Positions 1 through 8,734 are shown, counted from the stretch's first letter. The stretch: 64,000 nt of DNA from Mesoterricola silvestris (GCF_030295405.1 NZ_AP027080.1:2728001-2792000), one strand, 5' to 3'. Notes: a model not told the origin generated them from the sequence alone. Translations and numbers: made by a program.

Positions 1-12
1 AAAGGGTAAGCC

Positions 13-318
13 ATGAATTACGCAAAGACCTGCCTCCTGGCCTCGACCATCCTCCTCAGCCCAGCCATTGCCTCGGCCCATACGCACAAGGAGATCATGG
101 GGACTGTAAAATCCTTGAATGCCAGCCAGATCGCCCTGGTGTCCCGGGACGGCAAGGCCATCACCATACCACTCGCCAGGACAACAATGTTCATGAGGGG
201 AAAGGACATGGTCGGCGCCGATCAGGTCAAACCCGGTCAGCGTGTGGTCGTGGTCCTCGGGGAAGACGACAAGACTGCGGAGACGGTCAAACTGGGGCCC
301 GTCCCCAAGGGAAAGTGA
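13..318 (+). CDS. Small exported protein, DUF5666-like
   Basis: A 101-residue protein with a classic signal peptide (hydrophobic stretch about residues 5-20, ending SAIASAHA-like at about residue 22). The rest is a compact beta-rich segment with alternating hydrophobic residues (GTVKSLNASQIALVSRDGKA), of the kind found in DUF5666/OB-like periplasmic domains. The start is preceded by AAAGGGTAAGCC, a usable ribosome site. It lies 112 bp ahead of a two-component system and at the start of a copper region, so a periplasmic metal-related role is possible but not shown. The function is unknown; the call rests on the fold-like pattern only. Confidence 0.7.
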   Translation: MNYAKTCLLASTILLSPAIASAHTHKEIMGTVKSLNASQIALVSRDGKAITIPLARTTMFMRGKDMVGADQVKPGQRVVVVLGEDDKTAETVKLGPVPKGK

Positions 319-430
319 CTTTGGGAATCCGGTTCTAAGGGTTTCCTAAGATTTCGTCCCTTCTCGGGATTTATCACCGGTCATGGAGACCCGGCTGGTT
401 TCTGGCCAGGGTCAATCGGAGGAATTGGGC

Positions 431-1111
431 ATGCGGGTCCTCATCATCGACGATGAAGCCAAGTTCGCGCGGGTACTGGAACAAGGGCTCAAGGAGCATG
501 GGATCACAGCCGAGGTGGCTTTCGACGGGCTGTCGGGACTGGAGAAGGCTCTCGCCAGGACCTTTGATGCCATCCTGCTGGACGTGATGCTGCCGGGCAT
601 GAACGGGTTCGAAGTGCTGAAAGCGATCCGGGCCGCCGGTTGTCCGGCCCCAGTCCTCATGCTGACCGCGCGTGGAACCGTGGACGACCGCGTCCGAGGT
701 TTGAACCTGGGAGCAGATGACTACCTGCCCAAGCCCTTCGTCTTCAAGGAGCTTCTGGCCCGCCTCCAGGCCATCACCCGGCGCCCCCAGGTGGAGCCCC
801 AGACCCTTCTCCGGGCCGGGGACCTGGAGATGGATCCCCAGAAGCGCGAAGTCAAGCGGGGCGGTCAGCTCATCGACCTCTCAACCAAGGAATACGCGCT
901 CCTGGAGCTGCTCCTCCAACGGAAAGGCACGGTCGTCACCCTGGCTACGGTCATGGACCGTGTTTGGAATTCCGACTACCGCGCCACTGAGGACAGCAAC
1001 GTTGTGGCCGTCTACATCACCTACCTGCGGAAGAAGATTGACAAGCCCTTTGGCTCGAATCTGATCCAAACCGTGCGAGGCACGGGTTACCTTTTGCGCG
1101 AGGAGGCGTGA
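431..1111 (+). CDS. OmpR/PhoB-family response regulator
   Basis: A 226-residue regulator with an N-terminal receiver domain (VLIIDDE acidic pair, phospho-acceptor in LLDVMLPGMNG near residue 51, conserved K in LPKPF) and a C-terminal winged helix (about residues 128-224, ending TVRGTGYLL). I chose the ATG at 431 because GGAGG sits 7 bases before it; a start at 383 would add 16 residues absent from the family. Its stop overlaps the start of the kinase gene that follows, so the two are translated together. Being next to CopA and YHS genes suggests control of copper or silver resistance (CopR/CusR type), which is inference. Confidence 0.93.
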   Translation: MRVLIIDDEAKFARVLEQGLKEHGITAEVAFDGLSGLEKALARTFDAILLDVMLPGMNGFEVLKAIRAAGCPAPVLMLTARGTVDDRVRGLNLGADDYLPKPFVFKELLARLQAITRRPQVEPQTLLRAGDLEMDPQKREVKRGGQLIDLSTKEYALLELLLQRKGTVVTLATVMDRVWNSDYRATEDSNVVAVYITYLRKKIDKPFGSNLIQTVRGTGYLLREEA

Positions 1112-2517
1112 TGCGCCTGATCCGGACTCTCCGCCTACGCCTCACCGTCTGGTACGGGCTCATCCTGACGCTGGTCCTGGCCGTCTTCGGCTCCCTCGTG
1201 TACCAGGCGACGCGCCATCGCATGCTCCAGCACCACGACGAGCCCCTGCGCGAGATGGCGGCGGCCGTCGTGCACATCCTCAACGAGCACGAGGACTGTC
1301 ACGATCTTACCCCTGACCAGCTCAGGACACTCGACCAGCTCGGCCACTTGGTGCTCGTCCACGAGGTGGAAGGGGGACGCGAAGTCTTCTACCAATCCCC
1401 GGAGATGCGGGCCAACGTCTTGGCTCCCGCCGTGGGAGCCTTGGGCTGGGAGGCCGTGCCCACCGCCCGCCTCGTGACAATCCGGCAGCAGGGCGCACCC
1501 TGGCGCGTGTTGTCGATCCCCTACCGCTCAAGGTCGGGGCGGCCCGGCATCGTCCGGCTCATGGAAAATCTCGGAGACATCGAGCTGACCTTGACGAATC
1601 TCCGGCTGACCCTGCTTCTCATGACGCCTGCGGGGCTTCTTCTTTCCCTGGCTGGGGGTTACTGGATCGCCGGGAGGGCGCTGGCTCCGGTGGACAGGAT
1701 CGCCCGCCAAGCCCTTGCGATCGAGGCCAGCCAGCTCCATCAGCGCCTGCCTCATCCCGGGGTGGACGACGAGATCGGCCGTCTGGTGGATACCCTCAAC
1801 CGCATGATCGAAAGGCTCGAGCAGTCCTTCCAGGCCATGAAGCAGTTCACCGCCGACGCCTCTCATGAACTGCGCAGCCCGTTGTCCACCCTCCGGAACA
1901 CCATCGAGGTGCTGCTGGACCAACCCCGCACGGTGGAAGAACACCGGAAGGGCCTGGAAAGCCTGGGCGAAGAGGTGGACCGCCTGCACCGGATCGTGGA
2001 AGATCTCCTGCTCCTCGCCAGGGCCGACACGGGGCGCCTTTCCATGTGCCGGGAGACGGTGGAACTGGGAAAGCTGACCTCCGCCATCGCCGAGACCTTC
2101 GAGCCCCGCGCCCTTGAGGCGGGAATCGTCATGAATGTGCGGACCCTGGGGGATGCGAGAGTGCTGGGCGACGAGCGCTGGCTCACCCAACTTGTCATCA
2201 ATCTGCTGGACAATGCCCTGAAATTCACCCCTGGAGGGGGCGCCATCGACCTTGACGTCGAAACCGGGGAGGGATGGGTTCGCCTGACGGTGAGCGACAC
2301 GGGGCCCGGCATTCCGGAATGCGACCTGGTGCGGGTCTTTGAGCGGTTCTACCAGTCGGATCCCTCCCGATCCCGGGAACATCAATCGGGCGCGGGCCTG
2401 GGATTGGCCATTGCAGCCTGGATCACCCAGAACCACGGGGGAACAATCCGGGCGGCGAACTGCCCTGGGGGAGGCGCACGCCTGGAGGTCAGGCTTCCGC
2501 TGCAGGACCGGGCCTGA
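1111..2517 (+). CDS. Sensor histidine kinase, heavy-metal sensor type
   Basis: A 468-residue membrane kinase. Two transmembrane helices (about residues 11-33 and 165-187) enclose a periplasmic sensor of about 130 residues that contains HHDE and HEDCHD, side chains able to bind metal. HAMP follows, then HisKA with FTADASHELRSPLST (phospho-acceptor His about residue 253) and an ATPase domain (N box LLDNALKFTP, DTGPGIP, GAGLGLAI). The start is the ATG at 1111, whose first base is the last base of the regulator stop; AGGAGG lies four bases upstream, and a GTG three bases earlier is also possible. It is the partner of the preceding regulator. The signal is probably Cu or Ag by context. Confidence 0.92.
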   Translation: MRLIRTLRLRLTVWYGLILTLVLAVFGSLVYQATRHRMLQHHDEPLREMAAAVVHILNEHEDCHDLTPDQLRTLDQLGHLVLVHEVEGGREVFYQSPEMRANVLAPAVGALGWEAVPTARLVTIRQQGAPWRVLSIPYRSRSGRPGIVRLMENLGDIELTLTNLRLTLLLMTPAGLLLSLAGGYWIAGRALAPVDRIARQALAIEASQLHQRLPHPGVDDEIGRLVDTLNRMIERLEQSFQAMKQFTADASHELRSPLSTLRNTIEVLLDQPRTVEEHRKGLESLGEEVDRLHRIVEDLLLLARADTGRLSMCRETVELGKLTSAIAETFEPRALEAGIVMNVRTLGDARVLGDERWLTQLVINLLDNALKFTPGGGAIDLDVETGEGWVRLTVSDTGPGIPECDLVRVFERFYQSDPSRSREHQSGAGLGLAIAAWITQNHGGTIRAANCPGGGARLEVRLPLQDRA

Positions 2518-2526
2518 TCCGCCGAT

Positions 2527-3114
2527 TCAAGATTTCCCTCCGGCCATCGCTGCCAGGAGCGACGTAGCCTGTTCCGCCTGGGTCGAGGCAGGGGCCATCT
2601 CGATGACGCGCGTGAAGGCCTGACGGGCAGTAGGCAGATCCTTGAGGTCCTGATAGCAGACGATCCCCAGGTTGAACACGCTCTGGACGTGCCCGGGGTT
2701 CGCCTTGTTGGCCTTCTTGAAGTTGGCCATGGCCTTGTCGAACGCCTTCAGCTCCCGGTACATGATCCCCTGGTCCGTGAGCACGTCAGCGACGTGCGCG
2801 CCTTTGGGCTCCAGTTCGAGGGCCTTGTCGTAGGCCTCCACGGCCTTCTGAGGCTGGTGGGTATCGAAATAATCGTTGCCCAGGGAGATCCAGGCTTTGG
2901 CATTTTTCGGATCCAGGGCGAGGCTGGCCAACACGCCCTGGATGCGCTGGTAGGCATCGACGGAGCCGGCCGCCGACGGCGCTGCCGGCCCTGGAGGAAG
3001 CGGGCTCTGGACCTGCGCCACCGGCTGGGTGGTCCTATTGTTGGCCAGGAGAAAGCCGGCGACAAAGCCGGCGATGACGCCCGTAAGAAGAGCAATGGTG
3101 ATGTCGCGATTCAC
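2527..3114 (-). CDS. Membrane-anchored TPR protein
   Basis: A 195-residue protein: one N-terminal transmembrane helix (about residues 5-24, ALLTGVIAGFVAGFLLA), a Pro/Ala-rich linker, then about three tetratricopeptide repeats (AWISLGNDYFDTHQPQKAVEAYDKALELEP, then two more). TPR arrays bind proteins; this one may scaffold a periplasmic complex, as in c-type cytochrome assembly (CcmH/CycH-like), but no partner gene is nearby. I chose the GTG at 3114 because GGAGGT lies six bases upstream; the longer upstream frame encodes a basic, low-complexity lead that does not look like protein. It converges on the sensor kinase gene with a nine-base gap. Confidence 0.85.
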   Translation of the reverse strand: MNRDITIALLTGVIAGFVAGFLLANNRTTQPVAQVQSPLPPGPAAPSAAGSVDAYQRIQGVLASLALDPKNAKAWISLGNDYFDTHQPQKAVEAYDKALELEPKGAHVADVLTDQGIMYRELKAFDKAMANFKKANKANPGHVQSVFNLGIVCYQDLKDLPTARQAFTRVIEMAPASTQAEQATSLLAAMAGGKS

Positions 3115-3206
3115 GAATGGACCTCCGGCCCGACGTTGGTGGGCCACATGTGGGTTGGGCCGAACCTCGCGGCGAGGTCCAGGTGGAAGAGAGGAACGCT
3201 GGCTCA

Positions 3207-3311
3207 TCAAGGCGCACCGAAAGCAAGGTAGAGAAAGATGCCCCCGACGATCATGCAGGTGATCCACACCATGGTCGGAGATCGTGTTTCGTTGCAGCAG
3301 GGCTGGGACAT
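3207..3311 (-). CDS. 34-residue one-helix membrane peptide
   Basis: A short frame starting MSQPCCNETRSP and continuing into one hydrophobic helix (about residues 13-31), ending FGAP. The Cys-Cys pair just before the membrane is what a small metal-binding membrane peptide would show. It lies between two genes of the same strand, the YHS protein and the TPR protein. No strong ribosome site is visible, so the call is tentative. Similar tiny one-helix proteins occur at 6,123 and 13,476 in this same metal region. No function is assigned. Confidence 0.45.
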   Translation of the reverse strand: MSQPCCNETRSPTMVWITCMIVGGIFLYLAFGAP

Positions 3312-3390
3312 GGGAAGCGCAATCACTTGGAGATCACGACGGTGATCAGGTGCTCTTGAACAATATGCAAACGATCCGATTGAACACGAA

Positions 3391-3657
3391 TCAGTACCGG
3401 TCCCGCAACTGCCGGCCAGGTCCGCTCTGGGAGGCGTTTTTCGGGCTTCCGTCCTGGTTCAGGAACTTTTCGGGATTCTTTTCGAGATCGGTGCGGCATT
3501 CATCGCAGCAGACCCGGTACGAATGGTCCCGCACGGTGGTGCTCTGGTTGCGCTCGGATACGGGATTGCCGAGGACTGGGCATCGCCCGTTGGTGGGGGG
3601 TTTCGATGGGCTCGGGCTTGCGAGCATCGTCAAAGTGATCAGGGTTGCAGTCAACAT
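3391..3657 (-). CDS. Exported YHS/TRASH-like metal-binding protein
   Basis: An 88-residue protein with a short signal peptide (MLTATLITLTMLA) and a YHS/TRASH-type core: CPVLGNPV, then YRVCCDECRTDLEKNPEKFL. That is the pattern of small Cys-rich domains that bind Cu or other soft metals through thiolates. The ATG at 3657 is preceded by GGAG at seven bases; an in-frame ATG four codons upstream lacks a site. With CopA, the second YHS protein and the two-component system nearby, a role in periplasmic copper handling is likely. The TPR gene and the tiny membrane peptide lie downstream on the same strand. Confidence 0.8.
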   Translation of the reverse strand: MLTATLITLTMLASPSPSKPPTNGRCPVLGNPVSERNQSTTVRDHSYRVCCDECRTDLEKNPEKFLNQDGSPKNASQSGPGRQLRDRY

Positions 3658-3790
3658 GGTCGACTCCAAAGAAAGGTCCGATTCCGGGCCTCAGGCATCC
3701 GCTGATCCAAGGGCTGGATCCCGCGTGCCATCAACGTCCCAACATGGAGCCACGCTGGATTCAGGGCAATGCAATCCTGTTATTTTTAAT

Positions 3791-3805
3791 GATTCTTTAA
3801 GAATC
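3791..3805. promoter_or_regulatory. Palindrome upstream of the YHS gene
   Basis: GATTCTT-T-AAGAATC is a perfect 7+7 dyad in an AT-rich patch (TATTTTTAATGATTC) about 135 bp upstream of the minus-strand YHS gene and 150 bp upstream of the plus-strand nuclease-like gene. It could be a regulator site or part of a terminator. The rest of 3,658-3,952 shows nothing coding. Confidence 0.35.
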
Positions 3806-3952
3806 ACCAGGATCAGCCCCTTAGAGCTAGTGGACCAGTAGACGCGCCCGTCCCTGGTACAAGTGAATTACTTTTCGATCCCCAATTCCAAGAAAGGGCC
3901 ATTGATACCCCAAACCTCGGTACTCTAGGCAGGTCTTGTCCGGAGTCGAATC

Positions 3953-5209
3953 GTGCCAATGGATTTCAAAAAGGCAGTCGTTGCGCTCGCAGAGCGGTAC
4001 CGGCAGGACCCGGAATCGGTTCACCGGACATGGTTCCTCGGTGATGAGCGCCTAAAGGCATTCCGGACCATCCGGCGGGGAGTCCAGATCGTAGTAGATG
4101 ACATCCTGGCAGGGAGATTCCCCCAGGACTACCGTGGCTCCAGCCTTGAAATGGTAATGGCCGCAATCACCGAGCAAAAGCAGGTCTTTCAAGGGGCCGC
4201 GCATGCCTTCTACTGGAAACCCAAGCTGCGAATCCCGGATATCTATGAGGATCGAGAGAACCAAGTGGCCTTCGGGCGATTCCTGGCAGAGGCCCTCAGG
4301 GCCACTCGGGAAGACCAGCTCCTACAGGCTATCGCCGTCCTGGAGGCAAAGAAGATCAAGGGCTTGGGCCCAGCGGCTGCAAACATCCTCTACTTTCTGC
4401 ACCCAACACGGATCCCACCCTTCAACACTGCCATCATGAGGGGCTTCAATGCTCTAACTGGGGCTAGGCTTGGCCTGGGCTCCTGGAGTGACTACATGTC
4501 CTTCAGGCAGGCAGTCCTGGAACTGAACGAAGGGAACCAAACCTTGTTCTCAAAGGACCTGGGAGCCTTTGCCGGGTTCCTGTTCGAGGTTGGCATCGGC
4601 AAGGTAGCCACGAATGGGAACCTTGAGACAGCACTGGCCTTCGAGGCCGGTAAGTTGGAAAAACTGCTCCGAAAGCGCCACCTCGAAGTCGAAGAGGATG
4701 CAGCAGAAACGGGCGTTCACGCACGAATGCAGGCCCACCTGCTCAGGATCGGGCAGTCGCTGGGCATGGAAGTCTGGGTGGCGAGAAACGACCGAAACGC
4801 TTCAAACCATTATGGAGGGACACTTGGAGAGCGTTCGCTCCAGACCCTGCCCCTGAAGGGTCTGCCGCCTGACACCCTTTCGACGGTGGAGTTGATCGAT
4901 GTACTTTGGCTCTCAGAGGGCCAGGTCGTATGCGGCTTCGAGGTAGAGAAGAGCACCTCCATCTATTCGGGCATCCTCAGGCTCCAGGATTTGAGCCTGT
5001 CCATCCCGGAACCCGCTCCCGAGCTTTACTTGGTAGCCCCCGACAGCCGCGAAGGGGAGGTCCGGGCCCAGTTGTCTCGGCCCACGTTCTCCGGTCTCGC
5101 CAATCGCCCATCCCTGGTCACCTTCAAGGACCTGGAAGCCCACTGCGAGGCTATCTGCCGCTTCGGGGCGGACAGGGGCGTCATGCAGAAACTCGCACGA
5201 CGGATCTAG
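3953..5209 (+). CDS. Helix-hairpin-helix protein with PD-(D/E)xK-like C-terminus
   Basis: A 418-residue protein. Residues about 130-150 hold a helix-hairpin-helix-like DNA-binding segment (KIKGLGPAAANILYFLHP). Near residues 310-345 is VELIDVLWL, about 12 residues, then CGFEVEKSTSIYSGILRLQDL: an Asp followed by ExE-K, which is how PD-(D/E)xK nuclease folds look. It therefore resembles a restriction-type or repair endonuclease family usually labelled hypothetical. The GTG start has CGGAG seven bases upstream. No methyltransferase or other defence gene is adjacent, so it is an orphan. The nuclease activity is inferred from the motif only. Confidence 0.6.
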   Translation: MPMDFKKAVVALAERYRQDPESVHRTWFLGDERLKAFRTIRRGVQIVVDDILAGRFPQDYRGSSLEMVMAAITEQKQVFQGAAHAFYWKPKLRIPDIYEDRENQVAFGRFLAEALRATREDQLLQAIAVLEAKKIKGLGPAAANILYFLHPTRIPPFNTAIMRGFNALTGARLGLGSWSDYMSFRQAVLELNEGNQTLFSKDLGAFAGFLFEVGIGKVATNGNLETALAFEAGKLEKLLRKRHLEVEEDAAETGVHARMQAHLLRIGQSLGMEVWVARNDRNASNHYGGTLGERSLQTLPLKGLPPDTLSTVELIDVLWLSEGQVVCGFEVEKSTSIYSGILRLQDLSLSIPEPAPELYLVAPDSREGEVRAQLSRPTFSGLANRPSLVTFKDLEAHCEAICRFGADRGVMQKLARRI

Positions 5210-5494
5210 GCATCAGGAAGTTCAATCGGGATCCGGAGCCGCCGCCTCTGCGGTTGAGGCAAAAATTGCGTCCGTGGTCAAAGAATTCGTCGCAGATCAC
5301 CTTCCCAGGCTCAGGAATCTCGACTCGCGGTGCCAGGTGGCACTCCAGGAACTTCTTTTGCTTGGTTTATTATCATTTCGACCGGAATGGTTCGACAGCC
5401 ACTGGCACCAATCGTATAACTTATTTAATTAAACCACTTTATATTATGGCATAGCTAATGCGTTGCCCTCTCTTGAGAGAGGAGGTGTAAGCCA
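5210..5494 (+). other. Intergenic; possible gene fragment at 5,223-5,432
   Basis: No complete gene is seen here. In a frame one base off from the preceding gene, 5,223-5,432 reads as protein-like sequence with amphipathic Leu-rich helices (VVKEFVADHLPRLRN, then QELLLLGLLSFRPEW) up to a TAA, but with no credible start, so it may be a remnant. An AT-rich stretch (5,415-5,460) and a small hairpin CCTCTCT-TG-AGAGAGG (about 5,467-5,482) follow. Confidence 0.35.
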
Positions 5495-5659
5495 ATGGGG
5501 ACTTTCGAGCAAGTCAAAGTCCTCACACGGAGGCTATACCTCCGGTCAACGCGAAGTGCTCAAAGCGCGCCTTACCTTGGCGCAGACCAGTCCCAACCGG
5601 CTTGTCCTTCACCATCAACCACGAACAGTAAAAGGGGCGATTATGAAAATCCAACTTAG
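5495..5659 (+). CDS. Possible 54-residue leader ORF before the copper operon
   Basis: ATG at 5,495 is preceded by GAGGAGG nine bases upstream, one of the strongest ribosome sites in the region, yet the product (MGTFEQVKVLTRRLYLRSTR...) is basic, Ser/Pro-rich and resembles no family I know. It ends inside the first codons of the next gene, so its translation could influence that gene as a leader peptide would. A dyad (5,528-5,544) lies within it. It may equally be a degenerate gene start. Confidence 0.35.
   Translation: MGTFEQVKVLTRRLYLRSTRSAQSAPYLGADQSQPACPSPSTTNSKRGDYENPT
5528..5544. promoter_or_regulatory. CGGAGG-N5-CCTCCG dyad
   Basis: Six-base arms CGGAGG/CCTCCG flank CTATA, about 100 bp upstream of the Met-rich protein that opens the copper operon. 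It could be an operator for a metal regulator, or an RNA hairpin that traps a ribosome-site-like sequence. It does not match the CueR or CopY consensus that I know. Confidence 0.35.
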
Positions 5660-6077
5660 AAAGAATCCTGGTTTCCATTTTGGCCTTCCGCTGGCCATGG
5701 CTTTGGCCATCTGGACACCATCGCTAGCACAATCTCCTGAACCTGCGAAGGCGAAGAAAATGGCTGTGGAGGGCAAGGCCGTGGAGCACTCCCAGATGAT
5801 GCAGGAACATTGCAAAACCATGATGGCCGAGATGAAGGCCCAAGACACTGAACTGACTGCACTGGTCGCCAGAATGAACGGTGCGTCCAAGGAAGCAAAG
5901 ATGGATTTGATGGCCGAGATCGTTACGAAAATGTCGGAGCAACGGGTTGCCATGAATGATCGAATGGGACAGATGCACATGGAGATGATGAAACACATGC
6001 AGATGGGTACGGGCCCCCATCATTCAATGATGAAAGGCATGGATAAAAAGCCGGAAGCCCCCATAGACAAGAAATAG
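5643..6077 (+). CDS. Exported Met/His-rich metal-binding protein
   Basis: A 144-residue protein with a signal peptide (GLPLAMALAIWTPSLAQS, cleavage near residue 31) and a helical body rich in Met and His: HSQMMQEHCKTMMAEM, then MNDRMGQMHMEMMKHMQMGTGPHHSMMKGM. Thioether and imidazole clusters like these bind Cu(I) or Ag(I) in the periplasm (compare CusF/PcoE/SilE-type proteins, without clear homology). The ATG at 5,643 has AGGGG upstream; the longer open frame reads through a leader region and is not protein-like. It is the first clear gene of a run leading to copA, with short gaps. Confidence 0.82.
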   Translation: MKIQLRKNPGFHFGLPLAMALAIWTPSLAQSPEPAKAKKMAVEGKAVEHSQMMQEHCKTMMAEMKAQDTELTALVARMNGASKEAKMDLMAEIVTKMSEQRVAMNDRMGQMHMEMMKHMQMGTGPHHSMMKGMDKKPEAPIDKK

Positions 6078-6122
6078 TGGATACGCAATAACGTCTTTCA
6101 GTTCAGGGGGGAGATTTCCTTG

Positions 6123-6245
6123 ATGGATCAAGCAAGTGGGCATATGAACGGGTGGCCGGGCGGGGGGATGTGGCTATGGACAATCATCGGCGCGCTGATG
6201 ATCGCACTGGCAGTTGTCTTGATCAACCGGTCATCAAAGAAATAA
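6123..6245 (+). CDS. 40-residue one-helix membrane protein
   Basis: Encodes MDQASGHMNGWPGGGMWLW followed by one hydrophobic helix (about residues 18-35) and a basic tail (NRSSKK). GGGGGAG lies about nine bases upstream of the ATG. The Gly/Trp/Met-rich lead resembles the small SHOCT-type membrane proteins often found in copper loci, but the SHOCT tail is missing. It sits in line with the genes before and after (gaps of 45 and 47 bp), so it is probably co-transcribed with copA. Confidence 0.6.
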   Translation: MDQASGHMNGWPGGGMWLWTIIGALMIALAVVLINRSSKK

Positions 6246-6292
6246 TCCTCACCTTTAATCCCTGACTTTCCAAACATCCAAGGATAGGGAGC

Positions 6293-6484
6293 ATGACCAT
6301 GACCGAAACGAAAACAACTGCCAAGGACCCCATCTGTGGGATGTCCGTGGACACCACGAAAGCTCTTCACATTGAACGCGATGGGATTACCTCCTATTTC
6401 TGTAGTGAAGGTTGCATGGAGAAGTTCCTTTCCAAATCCGCTGGTGCCATGAAGCCTGGAGCGTCCGGATCATGTTGTGGGTAG
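6293..6484 (+). CDS. YHS-domain protein
   Basis: A 63-residue cytoplasmic protein consisting of a single YHS domain: DPICGMSVDTTKA, then YFCSEGCMEKF, and a Cys-rich end (SCCG). YHS domains bind soft metals and are often fused to or encoded beside copper ATPases. The start ATG is preceded by AGGGAG. It precedes copA by 60 bp, so it may hand metal to the pump. Confidence 0.85.
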   Translation: MTMTETKTTAKDPICGMSVDTTKALHIERDGITSYFCSEGCMEKFLSKSAGAMKPGASGSCCG

Positions 6485-6544
6485 GCTCCAGATGAAAACG
6501 TTGGGGAAGCAAGTTAAGCCTGCTCAAGGTAAGGGCTCCCAAAA

Positions 6545-8734
6545 ATGATTGACCAAAGCCCAAACTTGCCCGCGGCAGAGAGTTCTTCGGCTGTGGGCGC
6601 GCCTGCATCTGGAACTCCGATATATACCTGCCCTATGCACCCCGAGGTGCGGCAAGACCACCCAGGGGCGTGCCCCAAGTGCGGCATGGCGCTGGAATTG
6701 GAGATCCCCATAGCCAATACGGATCAAGCCGAGAGCCACGAACTTCGGGACATGACAAGGCGTATATGGGTAGGCGCAGCGCTGACCCTTCCCGTCTTTA
6801 TGCTTGCCATGGCCCACCTCGTGCCGGCGCTCGGTAGGCAAGCCTGGGTCACCGGCGACGGTTCGCGTTGGTTGCAATTCGCCCTCACCACACCCGTTGT
6901 TTTTTGGGCGGGATGGCCATTCTTCACCCGTGGCTGGAATTCCGTCCTGACACGCCAGTTGAACATGTTCACGCTGATCGCCATTGGCGTGGGTGCAGCC
7001 TTCAGCTTCAGCGCCGTGGCCATGCTGATGCCCCAAGCTTTCCCCCATAACATGCAGCACGGAGGCAGGGTCGCCATCTACTTTGAAGCGGCAGCGGTGA
7101 TTGTGGTTTTGGTACTCCTCGGCCAGGTGCTCGAGCTTCGCGCCCGCAGCCGCACGGGCAGTGCCATCAAAGCTCTACTGAACCTCGCCCCGCCCACCGC
7201 ACGTCAAATTGCACCAGGCGGCGATCATGAAGTCCCACTTGACCAGGTGAAGGTCGGTGACTGGTTGCGCGTGGTTCCCGGCGACAAGGTACCCGTGGAC
7301 GGCACGGTGGTCGAAGGTCATTCCAGCGTAGAAGAGTCCATGATCACGGGAGAGCCACTCCCGGTGGAAAAGGCCGAAGGCGACAAGGTGACGGGCGGTA
7401 CCATCAATGGCCCCGGCAGTTTCGTCATGCGGGCCGAGCGGGTGGGTACGGACACGATGCTTGGTCAAATCGTGAAGATGGTGGCCACTGCACAGCGCAG
7501 CCGCGCCCCCATCCAGGGCCTTGCTGATCGCTTTGCAGGGATCTTTGTGCCAGTAGTCCTTGCTATTTCGTTGCTCACCTTCTTTCTCTGGATTTGGTTG
7601 GGGCCGGATCCAAAACTCGCCCACGCTATCATCAACGCCGTGGCAGTCCTCATTATCGCCTGCCCCTGTGCGCTTGGCCTAGCCACCCCCATGTCCATCA
7701 TGGTGGGCGTCGGACGGGGAGCCCAGGAAGGAGTGCTCGTGAAGAACGCAGATGCACTTGAACGGTTGGAGAAAGTCACCACCCTGGTCGTGGACAAGAC
7801 GGGCACCCTCACGGAGGGCAAACCCATGCTCATGGAGGTTCTGCCGAGCGAAGGCTTTGGCCCAAAGGAATTCCTGCATCTCGCCGCCTCCCTGGAGCAG
7901 AACAGCGAACATCCGCTCGCCGCTGCGATCGTGCATGGCGCGAAGGATCAAGGCATCGGCCTGGAGGAGGTCAAAGGCTTTCGCTCTGTGACGGGTGGCG
8001 GTGTCATCGGCACTGTCGCAGGTCGATCCGTGATGATCGGCAAGCCGGACTTTCTGCGCAATGAAAAGATCACTGGGTTGGAACCGTTGGAGGAGTCGGC
8101 AGCGAAGCTCCAGGAAGAAGGCAGGACCGCCATGTATGTCGCCATTGATGGCAAACCCGCAGGTGTTCTTGCTGTGACGGACCCGATCAAGGCCACCACC
8201 GCCGAGGCCATCAAAGACCTTCAGAGCCTCGGAGTCAAGGTGGTCATGGTCACAGGCGACAACCTCCGTACGGCTGCTGCGGTGGCCAAGATACTGGGCC
8301 TGGACGCAGTGGAAGCGGACATCGAACCCGCTGGCAAAGTTGCTCATGTGAAGAAGCTGCGCGCCGAGGGCAAGCATGTCGCCATGGCTGGTGATGGCAT
8401 CAACGACGCTCCTGCGCTCAGCGAAGCCGAGGTTGGCATTGCCATGGGTACAGGCACTGATGTGGCCATGCAAAGCGCCGGAATCACGCTCGTGAAGGGA
8501 GATCTGCGGGGCATCGCCAAGGCCATCCGCCTCAGTCGCGCCACCATGGGCAATATCCGCCAGAATCTGTTCTTCGCCTATATTTACAATGGGCTGGGAA
8601 TTCCGCTGGCTGCCGGGGTGCTCTATCCGTTCTTCGGGTTGTTGCTCAGCCCGATGATTGCCGGTGCCGCCATGAGCCTAAGTTCCATCTCTGTCATCGG
8701 CAATGCGCTTCGGTTGAGAAACACGAGGCTATGA
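6545..8734 (+). CDS. copA: Copper-transporting P1B-type ATPase
   Basis: A 729-residue P1B ATPase. The N-terminus carries a heavy-metal-binding domain of the YTCPMHP...CPKCGM type (residues about 22-46) in place of the usual HMA domain. Eight membrane helices are expected; the ion-site motif CPC is at about residue 372 ([13 protein letters not shown]), TGEP of the actuator domain near 265, the phosphorylation motif DKTGT near 415, and GDGINDAP near 616. CPC marks the Cu(I)/Ag(I) exporter subgroup. AAGGTAAGGG lies upstream of the ATG. Its stop overlaps the start of the UbiB-like gene, so the two are translationally coupled. Confidence 0.95.
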   Translation: MIDQSPNLPAAESSSAVGAPASGTPIYTCPMHPEVRQDHPGACPKCGMALELEIPIANTDQAESHELRDMTRRIWVGAALTLPVFMLAMAHLVPALGRQAWVTGDGSRWLQFALTTPVVFWAGWPFFTRGWNSVLTRQLNMFTLIAIGVGAAFSFSAVAMLMPQAFPHNMQHGGRVAIYFEAAAVIVVLVLLGQVLELRARSRTGSAIKALLNLAPPTARQIAPGGDHEVPLDQVKVGDWLRVVPGDKVPVDGTVVEGHSSVEESMITGEPLPVEKAEGDKVTGGTINGPGSFVMRAERVGTDTMLGQIVKMVATAQRSRAPIQGLADRFAGIFVPVVLAISLLTFFLWIWLGPDPKLAHAIINAVAVLIIACPCALGLATPMSIMVGVGRGAQEGVLVKNADALERLEKVTTLVVDKTGTLTEGKPMLMEVLPSEGFGPKEFLHLAASLEQNSEHPLAAAIVHGAKDQGIGLEEVKGFRSVTGGGVIGTVAGRSVMIGKPDFLRNEKITGLEPLEESAAKLQEEGRTAMYVAIDGKPAGVLAVTDPIKATTAEAIKDLQSLGVKVVMVTGDNLRTAAAVAKILGLDAVEADIEPAGKVAHVKKLRAEGKHVAMAGDGINDAPALSEAEVGIAMGTGTDVAMQSAGITLVKGDLRGIAKAIRLSRATMGNIRQNLFFAYIYNGLGIPLAAGVLYPFFGLLLSPMIAGAAMSLSSISVIGNALRLRNTRL

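Noticed and set aside
5463-5642. N-terminal extension of the Met/His-rich protein
   Set aside because: The internal ATG at 5,643 gives a signal peptide and has a ribosome site; the extension crosses the leader region.
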